DNA from: Anaeromassilibacillus sp. An172
GTDB taxonomy: Bacteria > Bacillota > Clostridia > Oscillospirales > Acutalibacteraceae
Assembly (NCBI RefSeq): GCF_002160515.1
Contig: NZ_NFKS01000027.1
Coordinates: 1-43,460 of the forward strand
Reading direction: 5' to 3'
DNA: 43,460 nucleotides
Every line of letters starts with the position of its first letter. Within the stretch, counting starts at the first letter, position 1. A program made the translations under genes and the position numbers. Positions 9,390 to 18,313 of the stretch are shown here, in pieces. The notes beneath the pieces were generated by a model, which made no database searches, had not been told where the DNA came from, and saw only the letters and a list, made by a program, of their open reading frames with translations.

Positions 9390-9432
9390 AAAACTACTTT
9401 TAGTTCTAATTATAACTCCTTTTTCTAACAAT

Positions 9433-9475
9433 CAATGGCGGTTACTTTTCAGTAACCGCCATTGGTGTCTTTTTA
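9433..9475 (+). terminator. strong terminator after the GH101 gene
   Basis: A perfect 14-bp stem, CAATGGCGGTTACT (9433-9446) with its complement (9451-9464), has loop TTTC and is followed by a T-rich tail (GTGTCTTTTT). It shows that the two giant genes are separate transcripts. Confidence 0.88.
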
Positions 9476-9604
9476 ACTGATTGTGTATTTTTCACAAATT
9501 CATACAAAGAACACTTAAAAAACACTTGCTGTTTTGTAATTTGCACCAAAATACTTGTTTTAACATTACAATTTTGTAAGGTTGGCGGTTTTGGCATTTT
9601 TTTA

Positions 9605-9613
9605 TGTTATAAT
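9605..9613 (+). promoter_or_regulatory. extended -10 promoter for the double-dockerin gene
   Basis: TGTTATAAT is a perfect extended -10. Candidate -35 elements are TTGGCG (9582, spacing 20) and TTGGCA (9591, spacing 11); neither spacing is ideal, which fits reliance on the extended -10. The start would be near 9620, about 50 bases ahead of the ATG. Confidence 0.6.
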
Positions 9614-9672
9614 TAACATAAAGGTTTATTGTAAAATAATAAATCTAATTCTAAAAAAGAGGAGGAAATGAC

Positions 9673-12600
9673 ATGAAAAAACGATTGTTGAGTGTATTCT
9701 TGTCAGTATGCTTGCTGTTTTCAGCGATTCCGCTGAGCGCTGCTACTGCTTCTGCCGCAACAGGGGCGCTGCTGGGTGATGCAGACGGAAGCGGCAAAGT
9801 AGACTTACAGGACGTATACGCAATGGAAGCTCACATCGACGGAGAAACACCCGAGGGGTTTAACTCTGAAAACGCTGATGTGAACAAAGATGGAACCATA
9901 GACAACAACGATGTCAGTTTGGTAAAAGAGTATTTGGCAGGAAATATTCAGCTGACAGATGATCTGTGTACCATTACATTCAATACCGACGGAGGCGGAG
10001 AAATTTCTCCGGTTAAAGTCGGCAGGGGATATGAGGTAATACAGGAAATTCCTTCCCCTGCAAAACAGGGTCATATCTTTACAGGTTGGGTAATTGAATC
10101 CACAGGAGAACCATTTTACCAGTCTACCCCTATTACACAGGATTTAACAGTAAAGGCTACCTATGAGGCTATGGAATCTACAGAAGAAGTGTATATAGAT
10201 TCCTTTGCTTTGACTGACCAGCAGCCGGACTTATCTTTTGACATTACAGCGTCCGGAATGACAGCTGATCAGGTTAAGGGAGCATTGACTCTGAGTATTA
10301 AGGATAATACAGATCCCGTTGAACTTGCGGTAACCGATGACGGTGACGGCACTTTTACGGTAAAGGCAAAAGATGGATTTACCCCCGGTGCTTCTTATGA
10401 AATGACTCTCGGAGAGGGCATGACTTTCACCGATAAGGATTCACGCTATAAGAAGGTTGCGTTCACCATTCATAAGGAAGAGGTGGATAACCTTAAATTT
10501 AAAGACAGTGTAATCTTTATAGAAGATACCGATAGTCTGAACTATATGATGTTGGACGATGAGGGAAACATAGTGGAAACCGTTGAAGTTCTTGATATGC
10601 CTATAATACATGACAACACGGTAAATCAGTATACTTCCGGATGTATGGCGAACAGTGCAGTAAGAGATCTAAAGGCCGGAGATATTGTATGTTTCTATAC
10701 CGGAACTGACCCGAGGGAAAAGGATTATACAGAGGATATTGACGATAACGGAACTGTAGCCTATGTAAGAATAACCGATAGAACAGATTATGGTTTTAAA
10801 TACTTTGAGGCTTTAGGCGAGGAAGATATAGTTGATTTGCTTCAGATTCCTGATTCTATTCCTTATAAGGTTGAACAGCTGCCAACAGGTAACGGTACAG
10901 TAAGTATAAACGAATTTGACAATGTAGCGAGAAGCTATCTTGGCTTAGAGGGAAATCCTCAGTTTGCCAAAGATGATTTGCTGATTTTCTATACAGGTGA
11001 ATTTGCCGATGTAATGGCAAACTTTGAAAATCTTGAAAACTATGACAAAGTGGCTTTCGCTAAGGTTACCGGAACTGCAAGTGAAAACACTGTAAATTAT
11101 GAGATTATTCAGTACAACGATATAGAAAATCTTGTTAACAGCGATCTGTATATAAGCGATCCCGTTAACATGAATGAGTATATAAGCGATGAGGATAAAG
11201 CAGAGCTGGAAGCCGACATAAAACAGCAGGCTGTGGAAAGCGGTTTTGTAGACGAAGCCGTACAGGCTATGTCGGATAATGCTTTGCAGTCTGAAAGCGT
11301 TAAGGAAGAAATGCTTGAAGCAGGCTTTTCCGAAGCTGAGATAAGCACTCTGGCTGCCGCTGGAGCAGGAGGATCTTCAAGAGTTAGGTATGAGGTTGAA
11401 GACATCAATCCTTATGTAGATGTTGACGTAGGAGATCGCTATGAAAATGGCGTTGGAGTAAGTCTCGGTGTTTCGGCGGTTTTGGCAATAACGAAAAAAA
11501 TGGATTCAACAAGGGAAATATCGGTGAAAATCGAGATGAACGCTTCCTTTGAGGAGCAGGTTGCCATTGATGTTAATGTTGATGTACAGGCAAAATGGAA
11601 AGTAATAGTTCTCAAAGAGCTCAGCGTAAACGCTTCCTTTGACCTGAAGAATTATACTTCCGCTTCAATTTCCGTAAAAGTATATACTGTTCAGAATACA
11701 AAAATACCGAAGTGGAATGCTCTTAGAAATACCACAGATATTTCTGATCCTGTAAACAAATTGACTGCGGAAAGATTGGACGAAATAAACAAGCTGGCTG
11801 TTAAGGCGAGAAAATTCGCTAAAACCGTGGAAGAAAAGGAAGAAATGCTTGCCCAGATGCAAAGCCTTTATGACAGCCTTCCAAAGGTAAGTGTTGACGG
11901 TCAGGAATATACTATTCAAGCCTTGCAGGAAGAGCTTGGAATGACCGATGTAAGCTCAGAGTTTGAGGATTTGCTTGAGGCGGAGGACTATGAAAGCAAT
12001 AAAGTAGGTATTGAACAGCTTATGAACAAATATACCGAAATGCTCAACTCCGAAGCCGGCTGGATTCAGCTTTTGAATAAGCCTCTCGTGCAAAAATCCT
12101 TCTACATTAAGGTAATTGAAATAAGATTTACTGTAAGTGCAATAATAAGTGCAAACCTTAATATGACAGCAGGCGCTGACCTTGAGTATGAAATAGGAAA
12201 ACGCTATTGCTTCTGGTTAAATATCTTTGCGGGAACCACGGGTTCCAGTGAACTTGATTTGCTTGACGAGCGTTTCGGATTCCAGTTCTATATTATGGGT
12301 GCGGCAGGATTAAGAGCCGGTGCAAAGCTTGATGTTGCTGTGGGTGTTATCAGTACGAAAATAGCGAGCGTAGGCGTAAATGTGGAAGCAGGCCCATATG
12401 TGAAGCTGTACGGCTATTTTATCTACATATTCACCAAGGAACGACCTGCCGGTACGTCCCAGTGGGAAGAAAATGAAGTAACAATGGGTGCCATATATGT
12501 GGAAGCCGGTATATACGTCATAGTTAATTTTAAGGCGTCGCTGTTTGGAGATGCGGTAAAATACGAACCTAACCTGTATTCCGGAGAATTTCCGTTCCTA

Positions 12601-15600
12601 AAGGTTGGTTTAGACCAGCACCCTTATGATTTCTCCTTAAATGACAAGACGTCGGATTTATTCTATGTACTTGACTCGGATTATAATTCTACAAACGGCA
12701 TAACAATGTCGCTGCCGGAGATTTACAGAACAATGAAGGTTATGAACCTTAAAACCGGTGAGCGTGAACTAAAGGCGTTTGACGGAAATTGCTTTGTTGC
12801 AAGCTTTACAAATCCGTGCTTCTCCATGGACAGTAATACTGGTATAATTTCCGTGGACAGATCAAAGGCCACTGACCCTAATACCCGTTATGAAAGAGGA
12901 TATATGAGGCTTTCGTGGAAGCTTGGCAAGCTTGCTTTCAGTGATTATGATATAAGCATAACGGTTCCGATAGTTTGGACAAACCTAAGCTCCAGCGAAA
13001 TGGCACAGAAATTCACCGCCTCTGTTGTAGTGGGAAATGACACAGAGGGCTGGAAAAAGGTTTGGAACCAGCAGTATACAAGAATAGAAACCTTTGATTT
13101 GCCTTCACAGGAAGAAATTCTTGACATTATAAACTACGACGGTTTCACTGAAGAATCCGGAAACAATGTAAAATATGACGGTACAGGATTCTACCGTGAC
13201 ACAGAAACTACAGAGCTTTCTATTTCACGTGATACAACATTTTATTATGAAATTCCGTTGAAAAAGTATTCTATTACGGTTAATGATGTTCAGACTTCAA
13301 CGGGAAGTACAGAAATAAGAACGTATACAACAACTTACGGAAATCCGTTTGTTGAGCTTGTAGGTTTACAGTCAACGGGAGCTGATAACAAAAAGGATAA
13401 TATTTACAGTACTTTTGACAAAATTACATACACACAACAAGGAGAAGTTCAGGAGTTTCCGCTTGATACTGTTGTAGATATGAGCTTCTTTAAGAAATTC
13501 CCAGGGGAAGCTAATGTTTACGCAAATTATATTGATGATTCAAGAATTGCAACCTTTGAGTTTGTGGGAATAGGAGATATTGAACCTTTGAAAGTTCCTT
13601 TCAGAAAGGGAGATATTCCTACTTCAGATGAGCTGTCAAGCTATATTAAGCAGCACGGCGGTGAAAACGTATCAATAGTAAGCGTAACACCGGAGATCAC
13701 AAATTCAGACAGCTCAATAACATATATGGTTGTCTGCAAGCCTGACTCAAATGAACCGAAGTATACAGTAAACTTCAAGATACTGCCATCGGAATACGGA
13801 CAGGAAGCACCGGAAATAAAATCGGCACAGTATTTGGAGGGCTCTGTAATATTTAGACCATCTGTATCTTCTATTACGGACGCATCCTTTGACGGCTGGT
13901 ATAAAGATGAAGCCTGCACACAGCCCTTTGATTTCAGTACCGAACGTATGCCCGGCAACGACATTACCTTGTACGGCAGAGTTGTGTCATGGCTTACTAA
14001 TATCTATTTCTACAACGGAAGCACTCTTGTTGAAAAGAGAGGCTTGCCGATGGGAGCAAAATTCGGAGAAATGCCGAAGGTGACAGGTTTGACAGAAACA
14101 CAGCGTCTTGTTGGCTGGTATGATAAAGATGGTAAGGCTTATGATTCTTCAAGCATTGTAATACAAACAGGGGATTATTTCCTTTATGCAAAAATAGGTG
14201 AAAAACTTAAGACTGATTTATCCCCTGATGATTTTGAGGTTCAAACCAGAAAATATAACGGATATATGGGTCCAAGTATATATAGTTGGGGACCTACTGT
14301 ACAATCTAAACTTAAAGATGTAATGAATTCAGAGGAGACCAGAGCTGCATGGAGAATTAACGGTGCCCCGCCTGAAGTTGAATGGAAAGACGTAGGTTCT
14401 ATGCTGGATGAAGACCATATGGCTTGGCCTATAGACGCAGGTTATTATGATGTACGTATCACATACCCGGGAAATGAGGATTATTTACCTGTTGAAATTT
14501 ATTTGGAGAATCATTTGGTAGTCCAAAAGTGTGAAATATATCAAAGAGGAAACGCATTAGAGCAACCCGGTGTGCAGATTAACGGAAACACCATGGATGT
14601 TTTTTATCCCGGCAACTTCTTTAATTATAATGACGAACATTCCTATAAGACCGGAGCTATGGGTACTGTAAACTGTGATATCAGATATATGGGAAAAGAC
14701 ACCGGTATGAAAAAATGGAAAACAATAGTAAGTGAACTTCCATGGACAAATGGAGAAAGCAAAATGCTCAGCGTTGACATGACCAACTTCCCGTATAACG
14801 ACTGCTTCAGAGATGGTGAATATGTATATATTTATGTATTTGTTTCTTTTAACGAGGGCAGAAACTATTTGGGCGGTACATGTCCCGGAGTAACTGTCAT
14901 GCACGATACTTCCAGAAACCGTGCTTCCTTCAGTGTTTCTTCATTAGGCGGATTATTTACATCAATGTCTGAGTCTATCGACAGCTTGACAGCACAGGCA
15001 GTAAATAATAATGAAGCTGCAAATCAGACAGAACCTAATAACGGTAACCAGGCTATGGTTATTACAGGAGATAATGTAAAAACTGTTCCGGGTACAAGCT
15101 TTAGTGTTACTTATAAAGTAAATGACAACTCAGGAATCTGGGGACTTTGGGAAAACATAAACTTTGAAGATACGCCTTTCGAGATGGCAGGCTATAACGT
15201 GGGCAATGTATTCCCGAAAAACGGATTTACAATACAGAGGGATTGGAGCAAAAAGAATATAAACTTTGTTGCTACAAACGGAACACGCACAGACACGGTT
15301 GAAAATGGAGACCTTATTACAATGTGGTTCTGGGTACCGGATGATACCGAGTACGGAACCTACACAATCGATATGAAAACATTGCAGGCTATTAATGCAG
15401 AAAATGCTATTAAGCCTATATCTGACACTGTGGTTACAGTAGAAATTGTGAGTCCTGAAAGCTTTACTGCCGAGATGCCGAAAATTACAAAGAATTTAGA
15501 GAATATAAGCTATCTCCAGTCAAGTGAAAGACCGATTTCAGATTTGAGCGTGTCTGCCGTTGTAAACGACGGAGGAACCTTGAGCTATCAGTGGTATGAA

Positions 15601-17505
15601 AATACCTCCAACAGCACAGAGGGCAGCCAGCCTATAGAAGGCGCAACCGACCCGACATTTACACCGCCAACGGATGAAGTGGGACCTTCCTACTATTACT
15701 GTGTGGTTACAAACACACTTGAAACAGTGGCAGGTACAAGAACTGCAAGTGTAAATTCACTGATTTCAAGAGTAGATATAATTGACAGTGAAAAAACAAT
15801 CACCTTCGATCCTAACGGTGAAGGTGCATATGTAATGGGAGGAGATAAGTTAACCACAGAATTTGGTAGAGTATTAATGCCAAGGAGTGCATGGAGAGAT
15901 GATTATACCTTTATTGGTTGGTTTACGGAAAGAGAAGGCGGAGAAGAGCTTACTCCTGATACTGTTCACTATGAGGACACAACATACTACGCACACTGGG
16001 ATTATACACCTAAGATAGTTGATGCAGAGAAACCTTATGTTTCAAGCAACTTTAAACCGGTGACAGCAAACAAAGGAGACGAACCGGGAGAACCATTTGA
16101 AGTAAGTGCGGAGATAAAAGACGGAGGAACTCTTTCTTACCAGTGGTATGTAAATACAGAGGACAGTACAGAGGGAGGAACTCCTGTAGAGGGTGCCACA
16201 GAAAAAACATTTTATGCTCCTACTGATAAAGTTGGTGTTTTCTACTACTATTGCGTTGTAACAAATACTAACCCGAATGTAACCGGTGAAAAATCAGTTT
16301 CCAATGTTTCCGATACGGTACAAGTAACAATACACGTTGGATATATTACGGTTACACTGGACGGTAACGGAGGTAATCCTGATGTTGAAAGTGTGAAGAC
16401 TAATGTAAACGGCAATCTTCAATATTTGCCGTCAGCAAGACGTGACGGTTATATGCTGTCCGGCTGGTCCACAAAGAAAGACGGCTCAGAGCCTGTTACA
16501 ACCGATACAGTATTTATGGATTCGACAACTATTTATGCTGTCTGGAGTGAGGATGCAATTACACCTGTTATTACATCACAGCCGGAAGACTTAGAGATAA
16601 AAGCAAATGAAGAATTCCTCATAACTTTTACTACTGATTTCGGACCTCAGAGAGATGGTTATGATGTAACCTATCAGTGGTATGAAAATACCGAGGACAG
16701 CAATCAGGGCGGAACTCTTATTGAAGAATTTGACAGTAATTATTATGAAGGTCAAATACCGTACGCCTGTGAGAAGTACTACTATTGTACGGTAACGGTT
16801 ACAGATGAAAAGCTTATAGGAAACAAGACTGCTTCCGTAACTACAGAGCCTGCAAAAGTCACTGTCACAAGCTCTCCTACAGGACACTTGGTAACTGTAA
16901 ATAACGGTTCCGGTGACGGTCAGTTTGAACCGGGTGAAATTGTTGAAATTTATTCCGATTCTCCGGGAGCTTCAAGAGAATTTGTAGGCTGGACTGTAAC
17001 AAGCGGAAATGTTGAACTCGAGGATGCCAGTGAAAGATTCACTTCCTTTGTAATGCCTGACGAAGATGTAGTTGTAACAGCTGTCTATAAAGAAAATCAT
17101 ATCCATGAACTGACACTTGTTCCGGCAAAAGAACCAACCTGCACAGAAGATGGCAACAAGGAATATTATGTTTGCAATGGCTGTGAAAAATGGTTTGAGG
17201 ATGAGGAAGGAACAGTTGAAATTCTTGATAAGGACAGCGTGATTATACCTACAAAGGGACATAATTACGAAGACGGAGCATGTACAGTCTGCGGAGAACT
17301 TGACCCGAAATACAGCATCGGCGATGTTGATATGGACGGTACAGTAACTATCAAAGACGCTACTTTGATTCAGATTTATGTTTCAAAGGTTAAATTTGAT
17401 TCCGTATTCAGTAAGGCCTTGGCAGACGTAAACAGAGATAAAAAGATAACTGTATACGATGCTACTTTAATACAGGTTGATGTTGCCAAGAGAGGTAACG
17501 AATAA
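9673..17505 (+). CDS. giant secreted protein with N- and C-terminal dockerins and a cohesin-like module
   Basis: 2610 residues; GGAGG lies 7 bases before the ATG and a signal peptide ends near residue 29 (T-A-S-A-A). Directly after it is a dockerin (about 33-96; loops D-A-D-G-S-G-K-V-D-L-Q-D and D-V-N-K-D-G-T-I-D-N-N-D), then an InlB-type B-repeat (99-167). A core of about 1600 residues that I do not recognise follows; it holds a beta-rich, glycine-poor stretch at 580-1000 with a short helical insert near 690-800, and more B-repeat-like pieces near 1395-1500. Residues 1793-1926 read as a cohesin-like beta-sandwich (V-P-G-T-S-F-S-V-T-Y-K-V at the start, G-D-L-I-T-M-W-F-W-V...G-T-Y-T-I at the end). 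The C-terminal third alternates three Ig-like repeats (1938-2039, 2120-2222, 2298-2399; signature Y-Q-W-Y-x-N-T) with B-repeats (2041-2112, 2222-2294, 2405-2476), then a four-Cys segment (2476-2543) and a second dockerin (2547-2610). Likely a surface adaptor or scaffold rather than an enzyme; function inferred from modules only. Confidence 0.85.
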   Translation: MKKRLLSVFLSVCLLFSAIPLSAATASAATGALLGDADGSGKVDLQDVYAMEAHIDGETPEGFNSENADVNKDGTIDNNDVSLVKEYLAGNIQLTDDLCTITFNTDGGGEISPVKVGRGYEVIQEIPSPAKQGHIFTGWVIESTGEPFYQSTPITQDLTVKATYEAMESTEEVYIDSFALTDQQPDLSFDITASGMTADQVKGALTLSIKDNTDPVELAVTDDGDGTFTVKAKDGFTPGASYEMTLGEGMTFTDKDSRYKKVAFTIHKEEVDNLKFKDSVIFIEDTDSLNYMMLDDEGNIVETVEVLDMPIIHDNTVNQYTSGCMANSAVRDLKAGDIVCFYTGTDPREKDYTEDIDDNGTVAYVRITDRTDYGFKYFEALGEEDIVDLLQIPDSIPYKVEQLPTGNGTVSINEFDNVARSYLGLEGNPQFAKDDLLIFYTGEFADVMANFENLENYDKVAFAKVTGTASENTVNYEIIQYNDIENLVNSDLYISDPVNMNEYISDEDKAELEADIKQQAVESGFVDEAVQAMSDNALQSESVKEEMLEAGFSEAEISTLAAAGAGGSSRVRYEVEDINPYVDVDVGDRYENGVGVSLGVSAVLAITKKMDSTREISVKIEMNASFEEQVAIDVNVDVQAKWKVIVLKELSVNASFDLKNYTSASISVKVYTVQNTKIPKWNALRNTTDISDPVNKLTAERLDEINKLAVKARKFAKTVEEKEEMLAQMQSLYDSLPKVSVDGQEYTIQALQEELGMTDVSSEFEDLLEAEDYESNKVGIEQLMNKYTEMLNSEAGWIQLLNKPLVQKSFYIKVIEIRFTVSAIISANLNMTAGADLEYEIGKRYCFWLNIFAGTTGSSELDLLDERFGFQFYIMGAAGLRAGAKLDVAVGVISTKIASVGVNVEAGPYVKLYGYFIYIFTKERPAGTSQWEENEVTMGAIYVEAGIYVIVNFKASLFGDAVKYEPNLYSGEFPFLKVGLDQHPYDFSLNDKTSDLFYVLDSDYNSTNGITMSLPEIYRTMKVMNLKTGERELKAFDGNCFVASFTNPCFSMDSNTGIISVDRSKATDPNTRYERGYMRLSWKLGKLAFSDYDISITVPIVWTNLSSSEMAQKFTASVVVGNDTEGWKKVWNQQYTRIETFDLPSQEEILDIINYDGFTEESGNNVKYDGTGFYRDTETTELSISRDTTFYYEIPLKKYSITVNDVQTSTGSTEIRTYTTTYGNPFVELVGLQSTGADNKKDNIYSTFDKITYTQQGEVQEFPLDTVVDMSFFKKFPGEANVYANYIDDSRIATFEFVGIGDIEPLKVPFRKGDIPTSDELSSYIKQHGGENVSIVSVTPEITNSDSSITYMVVCKPDSNEPKYTVNFKILPSEYGQEAPEIKSAQYLEGSVIFRPSVSSITDASFDGWYKDEACTQPFDFSTERMPGNDITLYGRVVSWLTNIYFYNGSTLVEKRGLPMGAKFGEMPKVTGLTETQRLVGWYDKDGKAYDSSSIVIQTGDYFLYAKIGEKLKTDLSPDDFEVQTRKYNGYMGPSIYSWGPTVQSKLKDVMNSEETRAAWRINGAPPEVEWKDVGSMLDEDHMAWPIDAGYYDVRITYPGNEDYLPVEIYLENHLVVQKCEIYQRGNALEQPGVQINGNTMDVFYPGNFFNYNDEHSYKTGAMGTVNCDIRYMGKDTGMKKWKTIVSELPWTNGESKMLSVDMTNFPYNDCFRDGEYVYIYVFVSFNEGRNYLGGTCPGVTVMHDTSRNRASFSVSSLGGLFTSMSESIDSLTAQAVNNNEAANQTEPNNGNQAMVITGDNVKTVPGTSFSVTYKVNDNSGIWGLWENINFEDTPFEMAGYNVGNVFPKNGFTIQRDWSKKNINFVATNGTRTDTVENGDLITMWFWVPDDTEYGTYTIDMKTLQAINAENAIKPISDTVVTVEIVSPESFTAEMPKITKNLENISYLQSSERPISDLSVSAVVNDGGTLSYQWYENTSNSTEGSQPIEGATDPTFTPPTDEVGPSYYYCVVTNTLETVAGTRTASVNSLISRVDIIDSEKTITFDPNGEGAYVMGGDKLTTEFGRVLMPRSAWRDDYTFIGWFTEREGGEELTPDTVHYEDTTYYAHWDYTPKIVDAEKPYVSSNFKPVTANKGDEPGEPFEVSAEIKDGGTLSYQWYVNTEDSTEGGTPVEGATEKTFYAPTDKVGVFYYYCVVTNTNPNVTGEKSVSNVSDTVQVTIHVGYITVTLDGNGGNPDVESVKTNVNGNLQYLPSARRDGYMLSGWSTKKDGSEPVTTDTVFMDSTTIYAVWSEDAITPVITSQPEDLEIKANEEFLITFTTDFGPQRDGYDVTYQWYENTEDSNQGGTLIEEFDSNYYEGQIPYACEKYYYCTVTVTDEKLIGNKTASVTTEPAKVTVTSSPTGHLVTVNNGSGDGQFEPGEIVEIYSDSPGASREFVGWTVTSGNVELEDASERFTSFVMPDEDVVVTAVYKENHIHELTLVPAKEPTCTEDGNKEYYVCNGCEKWFEDEEGTVEILDKDSVIIPTKGHNYEDGACTVCGELDPKYSIGDVDMDGTVTIKDATLIQIYVSKVKFDSVFSKALADVNRDKKITVYDATLIQVDVAKRGNE

Positions 17506-17552
17506 CTTAAAAATTTCAGTTTAGCAAGTAATTGTCAACTGAATAATTAAAT

Positions 17553-17600
17553 AAAGGGACTGGCGAATTTACAATTTGCGTCAGTCCCTTTAAATTTTTT
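17553..17600 (+). terminator. terminator of the double-dockerin gene
   Basis: A 10-bp stem AAAGGGACTG (17553-17562) pairs with CAGTCCCTTT (17582-17591), with extra weaker pairing inside, followed by TAAATTTTTTATT. Confidence 0.82.
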
Positions 17601-17601
17601 A

Positions 17602-17629
17602 TTGACTTTTAAATATAAAGTAGTATAAT
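17602..17629 (+). promoter_or_regulatory. sigma-A promoter for the structured leader and small gene
   Basis: TTGACT (17602-17607) and a perfect TATAAT (17624-17629) are 16 bases apart. The start is expected near 17636, about 280 bases ahead of the first gene, leaving a long untranslated leader. Confidence 0.8.
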
Positions 17630-17633
17630 AATA

Positions 17634-17663
17634 ACGTAAACATTTACCAAGTGAAGTTTACGT
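17634..17663 (+). promoter_or_regulatory. operator-like palindrome over the transcription start
   Basis: ACGTAAAC (17634-17641) is repeated inverted as GTTTACGT (17656-17663), 14 bases apart. It covers the expected start site, a position where a bound protein would block transcription. The regulator is unknown and no adjacent repressor gene is present. Confidence 0.5.
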
Positions 17664-17742
17664 ATAGTATTTTCAAAATTGCATTGAGTTGGCTAAGAAG
17701 TTATTCAGTAGCCGGGTCAGTGCGTCATTTTTTAGGTTTTAC

Positions 17743-17866
17743 ACTGCGCTCCGGCAACAGGGCGCAGTTTTTTGCGTCTTGGCTGAATTTTCTCAGCCGG
17801 GTGGAAACGGCTCAGAGTTTTTCCACAGGGACGCATTGCCGCTGAATACAGTGCGGGACGGTACCC
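17743..17866 (+). ncRNA. structured RNA leader (attenuator hairpin plus three-way junction)
   Basis: Hairpin 1 pairs ACTGCGC (17743-17749) with GCGCAGT (17762-17768) and is followed by a T6 run, like a small intrinsic terminator. Next is a compact three-way junction. Closing helix TGCGTC/GACGCA (17773-17778 with 17830-17835) encloses GGCTGA/TCAGCC (17781-17786, 17793-17798) and GTGGAAA/TTTCCAC (17801-17807, 17820-17826). An alternative helix GCATTG/CAGTGC (17833-17838, 17849-17854) uses part of the closing helix, so the two folds exclude each other. The segment is visibly richer in G and C than its surroundings. I cannot name an RNA family. A cis-acting regulator of the gene at 17918 is inferred. 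Confidence 0.6.
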
Positions 17867-17917
17867 TATAACCAAAAGAAAATGCAAAATGAAAATACTT
17901 ATCGGAGGTAAATGTTT

Positions 17918-18265
17918 ATGAAAATGAATTATAATGCTGTATCCTGTGAAATCACACTCTCTAACAATTTTTACGCCGTATCCCATGTTCCCTGCGATTA
18001 CCAGAATGATGTAATCGGTTACGGTGTGTGCCGTTTTATTATGAAGTCAAACGATATTCGCAGACACTGCGTGTTTCAGAGCTGGAAGCTCCGTGTGTCA
18101 AAAGGAAAGGAACGCAAAAGCCATCGTTTCTTCTATACAATTCCTGCAGTTCTTGCAGAGCTTCCCGGACAGTGGATTCAGATAAGCGGAACTATAGACC
18201 CAAACGGAGTGACGCTAAAAAAGGCGGAAATCTTTTCCCAGCATCCCTGTTTTAACAAAAGATAA
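17918..18265 (+). CDS. small protein of unknown function
   Basis: 115 residues from the ATG at 17918, which has GGAGG 9 bases upstream (an ATG at 17912 is only 3 bases from it). No known domain is recognised. The protein is soluble, has a basic patch (residues about 45-68, K-G-K-E-R-K-S-H-R) and a C-terminal beta-type stretch W-I-Q-I-S-G-T-I. It has four cysteines but no metal motif. It is a single-gene unit between its own promoter with a long structured leader and a strong terminator. Codon and base use look more G+C-rich than in neighbouring genes, suggesting arrival by transfer. The leader and gene remind me of short cargo units seen in conjugative elements of gut Firmicutes, but that is recollection, not evidence in the window. 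Confidence 0.7.
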   Translation: MKMNYNAVSCEITLSNNFYAVSHVPCDYQNDVIGYGVCRFIMKSNDIRRHCVFQSWKLRVSKGKERKSHRFFYTIPAVLAELPGQWIQISGTIDPNGVTLKKAEIFSQHPCFNKR

Positions 18266-18268
18266 ATC

Positions 18269-18311
18269 AAGCCGGTTCAATCTGTGTAATGCAGAGAGAA
18301 CCGGCTTTTTA
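18269..18311 (+). terminator. terminator of the small gene
   Basis: AAGCCGGTTC (18269-18278) pairs with GAACCGGCTT (18298-18307), followed by TTTT. It lies between convergent genes and may also limit read-through from hcp on the other strand, though it lacks a good T-run in that direction. Confidence 0.85.
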
Positions 18312-18313
18312 TA

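Noticed and set aside
8832-9431. Minus-strand open frame of about 200 codons opposite the end of the GH101 gene
   Set aside because: Antisense to the dockerin and Big_2 coding region, Cys/Ile-rich shadow composition, no ribosome site.
17651-17871. Two overlapping open frames of 60-64 codons in the leader before the small gene
   Set aside because: Neither has a ribosome binding site, one would need a TTG start, and the perfect helices explain the sequence better as RNA.
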